Shown: in pieces, positions 8,802-19,040 of the stretch
Numbering within the stretch: the stretch's first letter is position 1
How the letters are laid out: each line of letters begins with the position of its first letter
From: Gaiellales bacterium
Lineage (GTDB): Bacteria > Actinomycetota > Thermoleophilia > Gaiellales > JAICJC01
NCBI GenBank assembly: GCA_036403155.1
Contig: DASWRM010000034.1
Span: forward strand, 62,001-126,000
Direction of reading: 5' to 3'
Length of the DNA: 64,000 nucleotides
Program-made: the position numbers and the translations under genes
The notes under the pieces: model-generated
What the model saw: the letters and a program-made list of their open reading frames with translations, nothing else
Database searches by the model: none
Told to the model about the DNA's origin: nothing

Positions 8802-10810
8802 GCCCGGCTGCACTCGAGCCCCGAGAAGTCTGCGGGATCCGGGCTCGGCCGGCTGGGCGCCCCGGCGACTCGGTAGACGTCCATGGTGTCATCGCCGTGC
8901 ACGAGCCGCAGGAACGGCACGGACCGGAACCGGGCCGGATCGACGTCCTTCTCGAGCGTGTTCACCATGCTGCCGATGCGGACGTCCTTGACGACGAGGA
9001 CGTAGTCGACGCGCTCGCGGCGGAGGAACGCCCGGTGCGACGCGGGGTCGCGAAAGAACGCGTGAGCGCCGAGCACGATGTCGAGCACGGTGTGGAGCTC
9101 GGCGGGGCGGAGGTACGGTCCCATCCCTTCCGCAACGCTGACACGGCCGGTCTGCGCGGCGAACGTTCCCAGCGTGAGCCGGTCGACCAGGAGGCGTGAG
9201 CCGCAAGGCACGTGCGCGTCGACCCAGCCGGTCACCCGGAGCGCCCGATCGCCGTTCTGCTTCCAGCCGTGCCGGGCCGGCGCGCCGGCGTACGCGGCGC
9301 CGGCAGCCGTAAGCACGACCGCCGACACGCACAGGGCCGCCGGCAGCCAGCCACGGATCGGCGCCGCCAGCCCTACGGCCCACTCCGCGCAGCCGAGCAC
9401 CAGCAGCAGCCCCAGCAGGCAGGCGTAGTCGTAGAGGCGGTGCGGCCCGAAGGTGCCGGGGATGTAGGTGTCGTACCGGTATGAGAATGCGAGGGACACG
9501 GCCAGCAGCACGCCGGAGAGCAGCACCACGAACAGTCCGAGCGGCCGCAGCTCGACCGGAAACCGCCACAGCATGAGCAGCGCGACCAGGACTGCGGCCA
9601 CGGGGACGAGCACCACGGCGACGTCGCCGGCCGGACGTGCGATCACGCTGGCGACGAACCCGCGGGCCAGGTGGTCGGGCGCGATGTACCAGTGGCCGCC
9701 CGCGCCCGTGCGCCTGACGAGCTCGCCGGTGAAGAGCGATGCGGTCGGATCATTCCTTGCGCCGAAGGAGGCGTACTTGTCGCCCCCGCCGGCACCCTGG
9801 AACCCGACGTCCCCGCCGGAGAGGCCGAGGGACGCGCCCCACACGACCACGGTGACGGCGACCACGCCGGCGAGGCGCAGGATCACCGGCCACCGCACCG
9901 GCCCGGTGACCAGCATCGCCGCGGCGTAACAGCCGAGCCCCAGCATCAGCACGAACGCCGGGATGCCGTGGCTGCCCGCCGCGACGGCGAACAGGATGCC
10001 CGCGGCCACGGGCTCCGCGCGGCCCGAGCCGCCGCGCAGGGCGCGGATGCCGAGCAGCAGCGCACATACGGCCGCCATGCGGCCGGTGTTCTCGGCGGTG
10101 TAGACGTCGAGGTCGCGATGCAGCTCGTTGTCAACGAGGACAAGGGCGAGCAGCGGCAGCAGCGCGGCCACCCGCCGCAGGCCGAGCTCCCGTCCGAGGC
10201 CGTACAGCCCGCATGCCAGCCCGACCGCGGCCAGCCAGAGCAGCGCCCCCATGGCAGGCAGCGGGGCGCTCCCGATCAGATAGCTCATCCCGGCCTGGTA
10301 GCTGTTCAGGATCACCTTGCTCACCGTCGGGGTGTACGAGGCGCCCCACTGGAGCGTGTGTGAGGGAACGCGGCCGGCGTCAGCGATCTCCATGCCGTCC
10401 GCCCAGTAGCGCCACGGGCCGAACATGCTGAAGTTGAGCAGCGGCGAGAACCGGAGCCGCATGAGCGCGAAGACGAGGATCGCCGCCAGGCCGGCCCCCT
10501 CCAGCCAGGGCTGCGCGAGCAGGTCATCCCGGAGGGCGGCCGCGTGCGCGCGCAGGCCGTCGCGCCGGACGGCGACGAGCCAGAGCGCCGCGGTGACGAG
10601 CAGGAGCAGGAGCACGTACGTCACCGCGTTCAGCACGTGAGCGATCTCGAGCACGACGCCGCAGAGCGCGCAGACGGCGTAGCCGAGCCCGAAGCAGAGG
10701 GCGAGCCGCGTGGGGATCCCGGCTTGGCCGGGCCGGTGCAGCGCGAGGCTCGCGCCGGCCCCCGGAATCACCATCGCGACGAGGGCGGTGAGGATGGCGC
10801 CGGCGTTCAA
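8798..10810 (-). CDS. Large polytopic membrane protein, GT-C-like
   Basis: 670 residues with about twelve or more transmembrane helices through residue ~530 and a soluble C-terminal tail of roughly 130 residues ([20 protein letters not shown] and following). The architecture is like bacterial GT-C glycosyltransferases or related oligosaccharide enzymes, but I do not see a clear catalytic acidic motif in the first loop, so no activity is assigned. The start is an unusual TTG at 10810, supported by the adjacent -10 box. The downstream phosphoesterase overlaps its stop, so both form one unit. Confidence 0.7.
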   Translation of the reverse strand: MNAGAILTALVAMVIPGAGASLALHRPGQAGIPTRLALCFGLGYAVCALCGVVLEIAHVLNAVTYVLLLLLVTAALWLVAVRRDGLRAHAAALRDDLLAQPWLEGAGLAAILVFALMRLRFSPLLNFSMFGPWRYWADGMEIADAGRVPSHTLQWGASYTPTVSKVILNSYQAGMSYLIGSAPLPAMGALLWLAAVGLACGLYGLGRELGLRRVAALLPLLALVLVDNELHRDLDVYTAENTGRMAAVCALLLGIRALRGGSGRAEPVAAGILFAVAAGSHGIPAFVLMLGLGCYAAAMLVTGPVRWPVILRLAGVVAVTVVVWGASLGLSGGDVGFQGAGGGDKYASFGARNDPTASLFTGELVRRTGAGGHWYIAPDHLARGFVASVIARPAGDVAVVLVPVAAVLVALLMLWRFPVELRPLGLFVVLLSGVLLAVSLAFSYRYDTYIPGTFGPHRLYDYACLLGLLLVLGCAEWAVGLAAPIRGWLPAALCVSAVVLTAAGAAYAGAPARHGWKQNGDRALRVTGWVDAHVPCGSRLLVDRLTLGTFAAQTGRVSVAEGMGPYLRPAELHTVLDIVLGAHAFFRDPASHRAFLRRERVDYVLVVKDVRIGSMVNTLEKDVDPARFRSVPFLRLVHGDDTMDVYRVAGAPSRPSPDPADFSGLECSRA

Positions 10811-10818
10811 CCGGCGGC

Positions 10819-10824
10819 AGTGTA
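10819..10824 (-). promoter_or_regulatory. -10 box of a leaderless promoter with a TTG start
   Basis: TACACT on the minus strand, 8 bases before TTG 10810. Confidence 0.55.
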
Positions 10825-10896
10825 CCCGCGGCTCGGCGGTACGGGGGCCGCACTCGTTGCCGCCGCGGGTGGCCGGAACGCGCGCGCATGCCCGTC

Positions 10897-10902
10897 TATG
10901 CT
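10897..10902 (+). promoter_or_regulatory. -10 box of a leaderless promoter (first DUF1028 gene)
   Basis: TATGCT with 6 bases to GTG 10909. It lies downstream of the in-frame ATG at 10888 and so argues against that start. Confidence 0.6.
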
Positions 10903-10908
10903 CGCCCT

Positions 10909-11805
10909 GTGACGTATTCGATCGTCGCCCGTGACGACGACGGCCGGCTCGGTGTCGGCGTGCAGACCTGCGTGATGGGCGTGGGTGCCATCTGCTCGTG
11001 GGCGCGGGCCGGCGTCGGCGCGGTCGCGACCCAGGCGTTCAGCCAGCCGGGATACGGTCCCCGGCTGCTTGACCGCCTGCAGGCCGGCGAGGCGCCGGAA
11101 CAGGCGCTCGACGCGCTGCGTGGTGCGGACGACCGGCGCGACCAGCGGCAGGTGGCCGTCGTGGCGGCGGACGGCTCGGTCGCGGCCGCGACCGGGTCGG
11201 ACACCATCCCGTATGCGGGCGACGTGCGGGCCACGGGCGTCAGCTGCCAGGCGAACATGATGGCCGCTCCCGGTGTCCCCGAGGCGATGCGGGAGGCGTT
11301 CCTGCACGCGCGCGGCTCGCTCGAGCGCCGCCTGCTTGCGGCGCTGGTCGCGGCGGAGGCGGGCGGCGGCGACTTCCGCGGCCGGCAGTCGGCGGCACTC
11401 CTCGTCGTCGAGGCGGAACGGAAGGAGGAGGCGTGGGACGGCGTCATCACCGACCTCCGGGTGGACGACGATCCCGAGCCGCTGGCCGCCCTGGGCCGGC
11501 TGGTGGACGTCGCGGAGGCATACCGGCTGATGCAGACCGCGACGGAGGCGGCGAAGAGCGGCGACGTCGCGGATGCCGCCCGCTCGGCCGCACGGGCTCG
11601 CGCGCTTGCTCCGCACGACCAGAACGTGCTCGGGTTCGATGCGATGCTGCGGGCGCACGGTGGCGATCTGGCACCGCTCCACGAGCTGCTCGACCGGCGG
11701 CCGGGGACGATGATGCTGGTCGACTGGCTGCGCGCCCACGGCGAGATCCAGCTCGACGACACGACGATGGAGCTGCTCCGCTCGCGTCACGGCGTGCGGC
11801 GGTAG
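10909..11805 (+). CDS. DUF1028 family protein with helical C-terminal extension
   Basis: 298 residues. The N-terminal ~200 residues match DUF1028 (Ntn-hydrolase-like fold): TYSIVARDDDGRLGVGVQT at the start, WARAGVGAVATQAF, and GRQSAALLVV near residue 165. A helical TPR-like tail follows (AARSAARARALAPHDQNVLGFDAML) in place of the peptidoglycan-binding-like domain seen in many family members, including the paralogue at 51156. Start chosen at GTG 10909 because of the -10 box. The 3' end overlaps the convergent glycosyltransferase gene by 19 bases. Biochemical function of the family is not established. Confidence 0.75.
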   Translation: MTYSIVARDDDGRLGVGVQTCVMGVGAICSWARAGVGAVATQAFSQPGYGPRLLDRLQAGEAPEQALDALRGADDRRDQRQVAVVAADGSVAAATGSDTIPYAGDVRATGVSCQANMMAAPGVPEAMREAFLHARGSLERRLLAALVAAEAGGGDFRGRQSAALLVVEAERKEEAWDGVITDLRVDDDPEPLAALGRLVDVAEAYRLMQTATEAAKSGDVADAARSAARARALAPHDQNVLGFDAMLRAHGGDLAPLHELLDRRPGTMMLVDWLRAHGEIQLDDTTMELLRSRHGVRR

Positions 11806-13205
11806 ATCGGGACGCCGTTCACCGTGGCGGCGAGCCGGTAATGCTCGTCCAGCAGCTTCGCGGCGCCGCCCGCCGGATCGAGAGCCGAAGGCGGCTGTTC
11901 GACCACCACCAGCAGCGGCCGGGACGGCGATGCGAGCGCGTGCCGCGCCTCGCCCAGCGCACCCGGGATGGCCTGGATGTTGCGGTACCACATGTACCGC
12001 ACCGCGGGCGGCCGGTCGCTGAGGTAGTACACGTTGGCCGCCGCCCACATGACGAAGATGCGGTCGCCCGGCCGACTGTGCGACCGCACCCATCGTGCGA
12101 CCGCGCCGTCGTGCTGCAGGTGGGCGTCGTCCGGGAACACCGTGCGGGCCTGTGCGGCCGGCGAGTCGAACCAGAGCGGGACGGCGGCGGACATGGCCCA
12201 CACCGCCAGACCCGCCGTGACGCCCGCGACCAGGCCGGCGCGGCGGTCTGCGACCCGTGCGACGCCGACGCCCGCGATCGCCGCCAGCGGCGCGGCGAGC
12301 TGGATGTAGTAGTGAGCGTGGAAGTTGCCGCCGCCGAGGACGCCGACCGCGGCGGCGACGAGCCAGATCCGGAGCAGCACCGGCGCGCGGCGCCAGCCGT
12401 AGGCGGCGAGCAGGGCAAGTGCTGCGAGGGCGCGCGCAACCTGGGGGAACGTGTCCCAGAACTGGGACAGGCGCCCCGACAGCGAGCCGGACAGGATCGA
12501 ATCGCCCTGACCGCGGTACGTCACCATGGCATACCACCAGTCCGAGAGGCTGGGAGCGCTGACCGCAGCGGCGGCGACGGGCAGCGCCGCCGAGACGACG
12601 ATGACGGCGGCCGGCACGATGCCGGCGCGCCGGCGGCAGGCGAGCAGATAGACAACGGCCGCCAGTCCGCCGTCGAAGCCCGACTGCTTGAGCAGCACCG
12701 CGCAGCCCGTCAGCAGCCCGCAGACGACCAGCCACGGCCAGGCGCCGCCGCGACGGAGGTACGCGACGAAGGCGAGCAGCGACAGCACCGCGGGCAGCGA
12801 GGCGAGCAGCTCACCGGACAGCGTGAACGACTCGATCAGCGGAGACGCTCCGAGCGTCGCGAGGAGCAGGCCGGCGGCGATCGCAGGTATCCTGCCCGCC
12901 GTCCGGTGCGCCAGGGCCATGACGGCCACGACCACCAGTGCCCCGACCACTGCGGCGACCACGTGGATCGCGGCCGTGGAGCCATTCCCGACATGCAGGA
13001 CCGCCCGAAACACCAGCAGCAGCCCCTGGGGGCGGTCGACCCACGCCTGGTCGTAGAGGCGGGCGCCGCCCGCCCACAGCCGGGCAACCTCGCCGTACCC
13101 GCCCTCGTCGGCGGTCAGCGGAGCGTGGACGAACGGAAGGCGGACGACGACGGCCACGGCGGCCGCGAGGACGGCGGCGAGCGCTGGGGGCCGCCACGCG
13201 CCCAC
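11787..13205 (-). CDS. PMT/ArnT-type membrane glycosyltransferase (GT-C)
   Basis: 472 residues with about ten to eleven transmembrane helices. After the first helix comes LTADEGGYGEVARL, the acidic first-loop motif of the ArnT/PMT (GT39/GT83) family, followed by YDQAWVDRPQGLLLVF. A small soluble tail ends the protein (about 110 residues, including VYYLSDRPPAVRYMW). Enzymes of this fold transfer sugars from polyprenyl-phosphate donors on the outer face of the membrane. The start GTG 13205 leaves only 18 bases to the divergent PAP2 gene; an internal GTG is possible. Confidence 0.8.
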   Translation of the reverse strand: MGAWRPPALAAVLAAAVAVVVRLPFVHAPLTADEGGYGEVARLWAGGARLYDQAWVDRPQGLLLVFRAVLHVGNGSTAAIHVVAAVVGALVVVAVMALAHRTAGRIPAIAAGLLLATLGASPLIESFTLSGELLASLPAVLSLLAFVAYLRRGGAWPWLVVCGLLTGCAVLLKQSGFDGGLAAVVYLLACRRRAGIVPAAVIVVSAALPVAAAAVSAPSLSDWWYAMVTYRGQGDSILSGSLSGRLSQFWDTFPQVARALAALALLAAYGWRRAPVLLRIWLVAAAVGVLGGGNFHAHYYIQLAAPLAAIAGVGVARVADRRAGLVAGVTAGLAVWAMSAAVPLWFDSPAAQARTVFPDDAHLQHDGAVARWVRSHSRPGDRIFVMWAAANVYYLSDRPPAVRYMWYRNIQAIPGALGEARHALASPSRPLLVVVEQPPSALDPAGGAAKLLDEHYRLAATVNGVPIYRRTP

Positions 13206-13223
13206 ATCGACCGGCCCACGGTC

Positions 13224-14078
13224 GTGCTCGCGGCGGTCGCCTTCCTGGTCGCGCTGGGCGCGCAGATCCTGACGTTCGGGCTGTCGCTGACGCCCGACCG
13301 CTACGTCCTCGTGCTGCTCGCCCCCGCGCTCGTGATCGGGCGGGGCCGGCGGTTCATGCTCGATTTCGTCCCCTTCGTGCTGTTGATCGTCTGGTACGAG
13401 GAGTGTCGCGGACTGGCGCACACCGTGCATCCATCGCCCTTCTACACACCGCACCTGGACGTCGAGAAGGCGATGTTCTTCGGCCGCGTGCCTTCCGTCG
13501 TGCTCCAGGACTGGCTCTGGAAGGGCCATCTGATGTGGTACGACCAGGTGCTCTCCGCGGCCACGCGCATCCACTTCATCGTGCCGCCCACGCTCGCCTT
13601 TGCGCTGTGGCTCCGGCGCCGCGCGCTGTTCTACCGCTTCGCCGCGACGCTGCTGACCCTCAGCTACGCGGGAGCGCTGACCTTCGCGCTGTACCCGGCG
13701 GCGCCGCCGTGGGCCGCCGCTGAGCACGGGCTGATTCCCTACCTGGCCAACCCCGCAGGCGAGCAGGCGGTCAGCTCACCGCTGCCGACCGACTCGGGCC
13801 CGCTCTACCACCTGGTGGACGGGAACCCCTACGCGGCCATCCCGTCGCTGCACGGCGGCTACTCGTTCCTGGTGTTCCTGTTCATCGCCACCCTGGTGTG
13901 GAACACGCGCTGGCGCTGGACGGCCGTTCCGGCCTTCCTCTACCCGGTGGTGCAGTGCTTCGCAGCGGTCTACACCGGGAACCACTACGTCATCGACCTC
14001 CTGATCGGCTTCGTCTACGCGACCGCGGCGCTGTTCGGCGTCCGCTGGTTCTGGCGGCGCCAGGGATGGCCCGAGTGA
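13224..14078 (+). CDS. PAP2 family phosphatase, Aur1/Ipt1-like
   Basis: 284 residues, about six transmembrane helices. The phosphatase motifs sit late: PSLHGGYS (motif 2, His) and NHYVIDLLIG (motif 3, H-x3-D), with the KGHLMWYDQ and HFIVPPTLAFALW segments that mark the Aur1-like PAP2_3 group. Aur1-type enzymes swap phosphoinositol head groups between lipids in eukaryotes; bacterial members are mostly uncharacterised. It is coupled to the PIG-V-like gene by overlapping stop and start. The first in-frame start codon is GTG 13224; no -10 box or good SD is seen. Confidence 0.78.
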   Translation: MLAAVAFLVALGAQILTFGLSLTPDRYVLVLLAPALVIGRGRRFMLDFVPFVLLIVWYEECRGLAHTVHPSPFYTPHLDVEKAMFFGRVPSVVLQDWLWKGHLMWYDQVLSAATRIHFIVPPTLAFALWLRRRALFYRFAATLLTLSYAGALTFALYPAAPPWAAAEHGLIPYLANPAGEQAVSSPLPTDSGPLYHLVDGNPYAAIPSLHGGYSFLVFLFIATLVWNTRWRWTAVPAFLYPVVQCFAAVYTGNHYVIDLLIGFVYATAALFGVRWFWRRQGWPE

Positions 14079-15217
14079 CCGCGCTGGCCGAGGCTCCGGC
14101 CGGGCAGGAGGCTGTCCAGCCTCCGCGCCTGTGGGGACTCGGCTACCCGCTGGCGGTGTGGGCCGGCTCGCGCGCCGCCGTGTACCTCGTGATCGCGATG
14201 CAGGCGTGGACGACGCGCCGGCCGCGCGGAGCGGGCGTTTCGTGGGACGCGCTGTTCTCGTCGCTCGGCGACTGGGACGCGACGTGGTATCAGTGGATCG
14301 CCCAGCACGGCTACGACCCGTCGATCGCCCACGGCAACACGGCGGCGTTCTTCCCGCTCTACCCGATCCTGTGGGCGCCGCTGACGTGGCTGCCGGGCCC
14401 CGTGACGCTGTGGGGCACGCTGCTCGCGTCGCTGCTGTTCGCCGGCGCGCTGTGCCTGCTCTACCGGATCACGCAGGGCCGCTACGACGAGGGCATGGCA
14501 CGCCGCACGGTGCTCTACCTCGCGGTCTTCCCGCTCGCATTCGTCTTCTCGCTGCCCTACGCCGAGTCGCTGTTCCTGCTCTGCGCGCTGGGGGCGTTCG
14601 CCCTGACATGGCACGGGCGCTGGTGGGGCGGTTCCCTGCTCGGAGCGCTCGCGGTGCTCGCGCGGCCGACGGGCATCGCGCTCTTACCGGCGCTCGCGTG
14701 GCGGCGATACCGCCAGCGGGGACTCGATCCCGTTGCGTACCTCCCGCTCCTGCTGCTGCCGGCGGCGGAGCTGGCGTTCTTCGGCTACCTGTTCTGGCGG
14801 ACCGGCGACCCGTTCGCGAGCCTGCACGCGCAGAAGCGCGGCTGGGGGCGAAGCGTCTCGGTGCTGCCCGTCGTGCTGGCGAAGGGCTTCTGGGATGGCA
14901 TCACCGCCGCGCACCTCCGCTACTTCGTCCACGTCGGCTTCACCCTGCTTTGGTGCGGGCTCTGGTACTGGGCATGGCGGCGCCTGCGCCTGCCCGCGGA
15001 GTACCTGGTCTTCGCGGCGCTGCTCATCATCCTGCCCACGAGCGGCGGGCTGATCGTGTCGATGGGGCGATTCGGGATGGTCGGATTCCCCTTCTTCTGG
15101 GCACTGGCCGACCTCGGCCGCGACGAGCGCGTCGACACGGTCATCAAGGTGACGTTCCCGCTGATGCTCGCGGCGCTCGTCTTCGTCACGTTCGGGCCGC
15201 GGACGTTCACACCCTGA
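14066..15217 (+). CDS. PIG-V-like membrane mannosyltransferase
   Basis: 383 residues with about nine to ten transmembrane helices. SLGDWDATWYQWIAQHGYD carries the acidic D-x-x-W/H-Y motif of the GPI mannosyltransferase II (PIG-V) family in the first extracytoplasmic loop, followed by NTAAFFPLYPILW, another family hallmark. VFPLAFVFSLPYAESLF is also typical. Likely moves a mannose from polyprenyl-phosphomannose to a lipid or glycan acceptor. Starts at ATG 14066 inside the PAP2 gene (GTG 14075, part of a GTGA overlap, is an alternative), so the two are coupled. Confidence 0.82.
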   Translation: MARVTALAEAPAGQEAVQPPRLWGLGYPLAVWAGSRAAVYLVIAMQAWTTRRPRGAGVSWDALFSSLGDWDATWYQWIAQHGYDPSIAHGNTAAFFPLYPILWAPLTWLPGPVTLWGTLLASLLFAGALCLLYRITQGRYDEGMARRTVLYLAVFPLAFVFSLPYAESLFLLCALGAFALTWHGRWWGGSLLGALAVLARPTGIALLPALAWRRYRQRGLDPVAYLPLLLLPAAELAFFGYLFWRTGDPFASLHAQKRGWGRSVSVLPVVLAKGFWDGITAAHLRYFVHVGFTLLWCGLWYWAWRRLRLPAEYLVFAALLIILPTSGGLIVSMGRFGMVGFPFFWALADLGRDERVDTVIKVTFPLMLAALVFVTFGPRTFTP

Positions 15218-15246
15218 CCGCCCCGCCGCGCCCGCGCGCCGCGGGG

Positions 15247-15274
15247 TTGACACGCCGCGGCGCCGCTGTACCTT
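15247..15274 (+). promoter_or_regulatory. Sigma-70-like promoter in an intergenic region
   Basis: TTGACA (15247-15252), 16-base spacer, TACCTT (15269-15274). No open reading frame follows; the next hairpin ends at 15354. Confidence 0.45.
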
Positions 15275-15280
15275 GGAGCA

Positions 15281-15362
15281 ACAGCGTCGTCTCTTTCTCG
15301 GGTAGGGGACACCGCACAGGCGTTACGGTCGGGGGCCAGGGAGCGGGCCCCCGATCCATTTA
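15281..15362 (+). ncRNA. Candidate small RNA
   Basis: A stretch of about 80 bases bounded by the promoter above and by a strong hairpin at 15329-15354 (TCGGGGGCC, 8-base loop, GGCCCCCGA) followed by the only T-containing run nearby (TCCATTT). It holds no coding frame of useful length. It does not match any RNA family that I can recall. The alternative is a long terminator of the PIG-V-like gene with a chance promoter. Confidence 0.3.
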
Positions 15363-15395
15363 AGCGGCCGGCCGGGTCGCCCGGGCGCGAACGAC

Positions 15396-15421
15396 GGAGG
15401 GCCCGCCGAAGCGGGCCCTCC
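15396..15421 (-). terminator. groESL terminator hairpin
   Basis: GGAGGGCCCGC, loop CGAA, GCGGGCCCTCC: a perfect 11-bp stem with a tetraloop, 26 bases beyond the groEL stop. No U-tract on the minus strand. Confidence 0.7.
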
Positions 15422-15446
15422 ATGCATCGTGCAGATCGAGATCGAT

Positions 15447-17383
<1,937 letters not shown>

Positions 17384-17416
17384 GCTACCTCCATCGCGAT
17401 TGCAGACCTTCACGTT

Positions 17417-17443
17417 TTGGCACTCGCACCACTTGAGTGCCAA
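17417..17443 (-). promoter_or_regulatory. CIRCE operator 1 (proximal, at the transcription start)
   Basis: TTGGCACTC, 9-base spacer, GAGTGCCAA: a perfect inverted repeat matching the HrcA operator. It covers the expected transcription start and the first leader bases of groES, so HrcA bound here would block initiation. Confidence 0.93.
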
Positions 17444-17448
17444 CAGCG

Positions 17449-17476
17449 ATCATAGCATCCGGCTCGCGACCGTCAA
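17449..17476 (-). promoter_or_regulatory. groES promoter, -35 and -10
   Basis: On the minus strand TTGACG (17476-17471), 16-base spacer, TATGAT (17454-17449). The -35 hexamer contains the TGA stop codon of the upstream MFS gene (17475-17473). Confidence 0.85.
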
Positions 17477-18639
17477 GCCGGTTCCTGGCACTCGCGTGGT
17501 GCGAGTGCCAACGCCCGCAGCGTGGGCAGCGCGGCAAGGGCTATGAGGGCCGCCAGGACGTACGTGACGCGATCGGAGCTGGCCTCTGCAAGGGCGGCGC
17601 CCGCGGCCGGTCCCACGAAGAACCCGAACCCCCAGCACACGTTCATCGCGCCCAGCACCATGCCGTGCGGCAGCCCCACCTCGTCGGCTCCGGCAGCGGC
17701 CAGCGGAAAGGAGACCGCGTACTGCCCCGAGATCGCGGGAGTGAAGACGACGTAGAGCACCGCGATCGCCAGGGCCGAGGTCGGCACGGCGAGCAGCGCG
17801 AGCATCCCCGCCATCCCCGCGATCGCCACCATGGCGATCCGCACGCCGCCGGCCCGGTCGTACGCGCGGCCGATCAGCAGCTGCGTGCCCGCGGCCGTCA
17901 CGCCCGCCAGCCCGAGCAGCAGGCTGATCGCGGACGCCGAGTAGCCCGCTGTGCCCATCCGCAGCGGCACCAGCGTCTCCACGAGCCCAGACATCACCGC
18001 CACCAGCGACATGACGAGCACGGCGACGGCGAGCAGCCGCGACCGCAGCGCGACGGTGAACGTCTCCACCAGGCCCATGCCGCCGGCGTGGGTGCTCCGC
18101 ACGTCGGCCGGGAAGACGGACGCGACGCCGAGCAGAGCGGCGACGGCCGCCAGGATGACGAACGGTGCGCGGATGCCCAGCTGGCTGCTCAGCGGCCCCA
18201 CGACCACCGGCCCGAGCAGCGCGCCGACGCTGCCGCACGTCATCGCGAACCCCAGCGCCGAGCCGCGGCGCTCCGGCCGCGTGCCGGACGAGAGCCACGC
18301 GAGCCCTGCCGTCCACGAGATGGCGGACGCCACTCCCTGGCCGAAGCGGGCGGCCAGCAGCACCCAGAAGCTTCCGGCGACCGCATAGGCGAGCGTCGAC
18401 ACCGTCATCAGCGCGACGCCGGCGACGGTGATCCGCTTGGGCCCCAGCCGGTCCGCCACGCGCCCGGCCGGGAGCGCCATCACCAGCGTCGCGGCGCTGT
18501 ACGCGCCGATCACGGCGCCCGCCTGCGTCTTGCTGAGATGCAGCGTGCGCACGTAGTCCGGCAGCAGCGGCACGATCGCGAACATCAGCAGCGCGTCGAA
18601 GAACACGATTGCGTAGATGGTGACGGTCAGCCGACGCAT
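17473..18639 (-). CDS. MFS transporter
   Basis: 388 residues with twelve predicted transmembrane helices. The MFS loop motif between helices 2 and 3 is visible as GRVADRLGPKRI, and the first helix carries FFDALLMFAIVPLLPDYV. Proton-driven exporters of drugs and small molecules have this form; the substrate is unknown. Expression is from its own leaderless promoter, but run-on into groES is likely because the -35 box of groES overlaps its stop and no terminator separates them. Its last residues are constrained by the CIRCE element they encode. Confidence 0.88.
   Translation of the reverse strand: MRRLTVTIYAIVFFDALLMFAIVPLLPDYVRTLHLSKTQAGAVIGAYSAATLVMALPAGRVADRLGPKRITVAGVALMTVSTLAYAVAGSFWVLLAARFGQGVASAISWTAGLAWLSSGTRPERRGSALGFAMTCGSVGALLGPVVVGPLSSQLGIRAPFVILAAVAALLGVASVFPADVRSTHAGGMGLVETFTVALRSRLLAVAVLVMSLVAVMSGLVETLVPLRMGTAGYSASAISLLLGLAGVTAAGTQLLIGRAYDRAGGVRIAMVAIAGMAGMLALLAVPTSALAIAVLYVVFTPAISGQYAVSFPLAAAGADEVGLPHGMVLGAMNVCWGFGFFVGPAAGAALAEASSDRVTYVLAALIALAALPTLRALALAPRECQEPA
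17485..17511 (-). promoter_or_regulatory. CIRCE operator 2 (distal, inside the MFS coding region)
   Basis: On the plus strand CTGGCACTC, 9-base spacer, GAGTGCCAA: one base off a perfect inverted repeat. It lies directly upstream of the groES -35 box and within the last codons of the MFS gene, encoding the residues LALAPRECQ. Confidence 0.85.
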
Positions 18640-18645
18640 CGCGGC

Positions 18646-18651
18646 AGGGTA
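18646..18651 (-). promoter_or_regulatory. -10 box of a leaderless promoter (MFS gene)
   Basis: TACCCT on the minus strand, 6 bases before ATG 18639. Confidence 0.5.
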
Positions 18652-18672
18652 TCGAAGGCCCCCGGCACCCGA

Positions 18673-18678
18673 TATGAT
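18673..18678 (+). promoter_or_regulatory. -10 box of a leaderless promoter (ASCH gene)
   Basis: TATGAT with 8 bases to ATG 18687; 21 bases from the divergent MFS -10 box. Confidence 0.65.
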
Positions 18679-18686
18679 GGCCGCCG

Positions 18687-19040
18687 ATGGAGGCCCTCAA
18701 CTTCTACTCGCCCGTGGTGGCCGACCAGCTTCGCCACCGGCGCAAGACGGCCACCATCCGCCTCGGCGACAAGTCCGTGAAGTACCGGAAGGGCATGGTC
18801 GTGTGCGTCCTCGCCGGCCAGCGGTTCGGCGTGCGCGAGAAGATCTTCGATGCGGTGATCGACAAGGTCGAGGTCAAGCCGCTGCGCGATGTGTCGCCCC
18901 GCGAGATTCAGCACGACAACCCGGAGGTGCGCCACATCGACGAGTTCGTGCACTTTCTCGGCCAGCTCTACAACCGCGACGTCACGGAGGAGGACACCGT
19001 GACGGTGATCCACTTCTCCGAGATCCGCAGCTCCGTGTGA
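18687..19040 (+). CDS. ASCH-domain (PUA-like fold) protein
   Basis: 117 residues. The pattern KTATIRLGDKSVKYRKGMVV, then the RFGVREKIFDAVIDKVEVKPL strand region and a final DTVTVIHFSEI, is that of ASCH proteins, small PUA-like beta-barrels thought to bind RNA or modified nucleotides. No catalytic domain is attached. Its stop overlaps the start of the serine hydrolase (GTGA), so the two are co-translated, although no functional link is obvious. Confidence 0.72.
   Translation: MEALNFYSPVVADQLRHRRKTATIRLGDKSVKYRKGMVVCVLAGQRFGVREKIFDAVIDKVEVKPLRDVSPREIQHDNPEVRHIDEFVHFLGQLYNRDVTEEDTVTVIHFSEIRSSV

Noticed and set aside
15247-15362. A tRNA or known riboswitch between the PIG-V-like gene and groEL
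   Set aside because: No cloverleaf, no TTCGANNC loop and no riboswitch core could be found. Only a promoter-like pair and a hairpin remain, so it is reported as a candidate small RNA.
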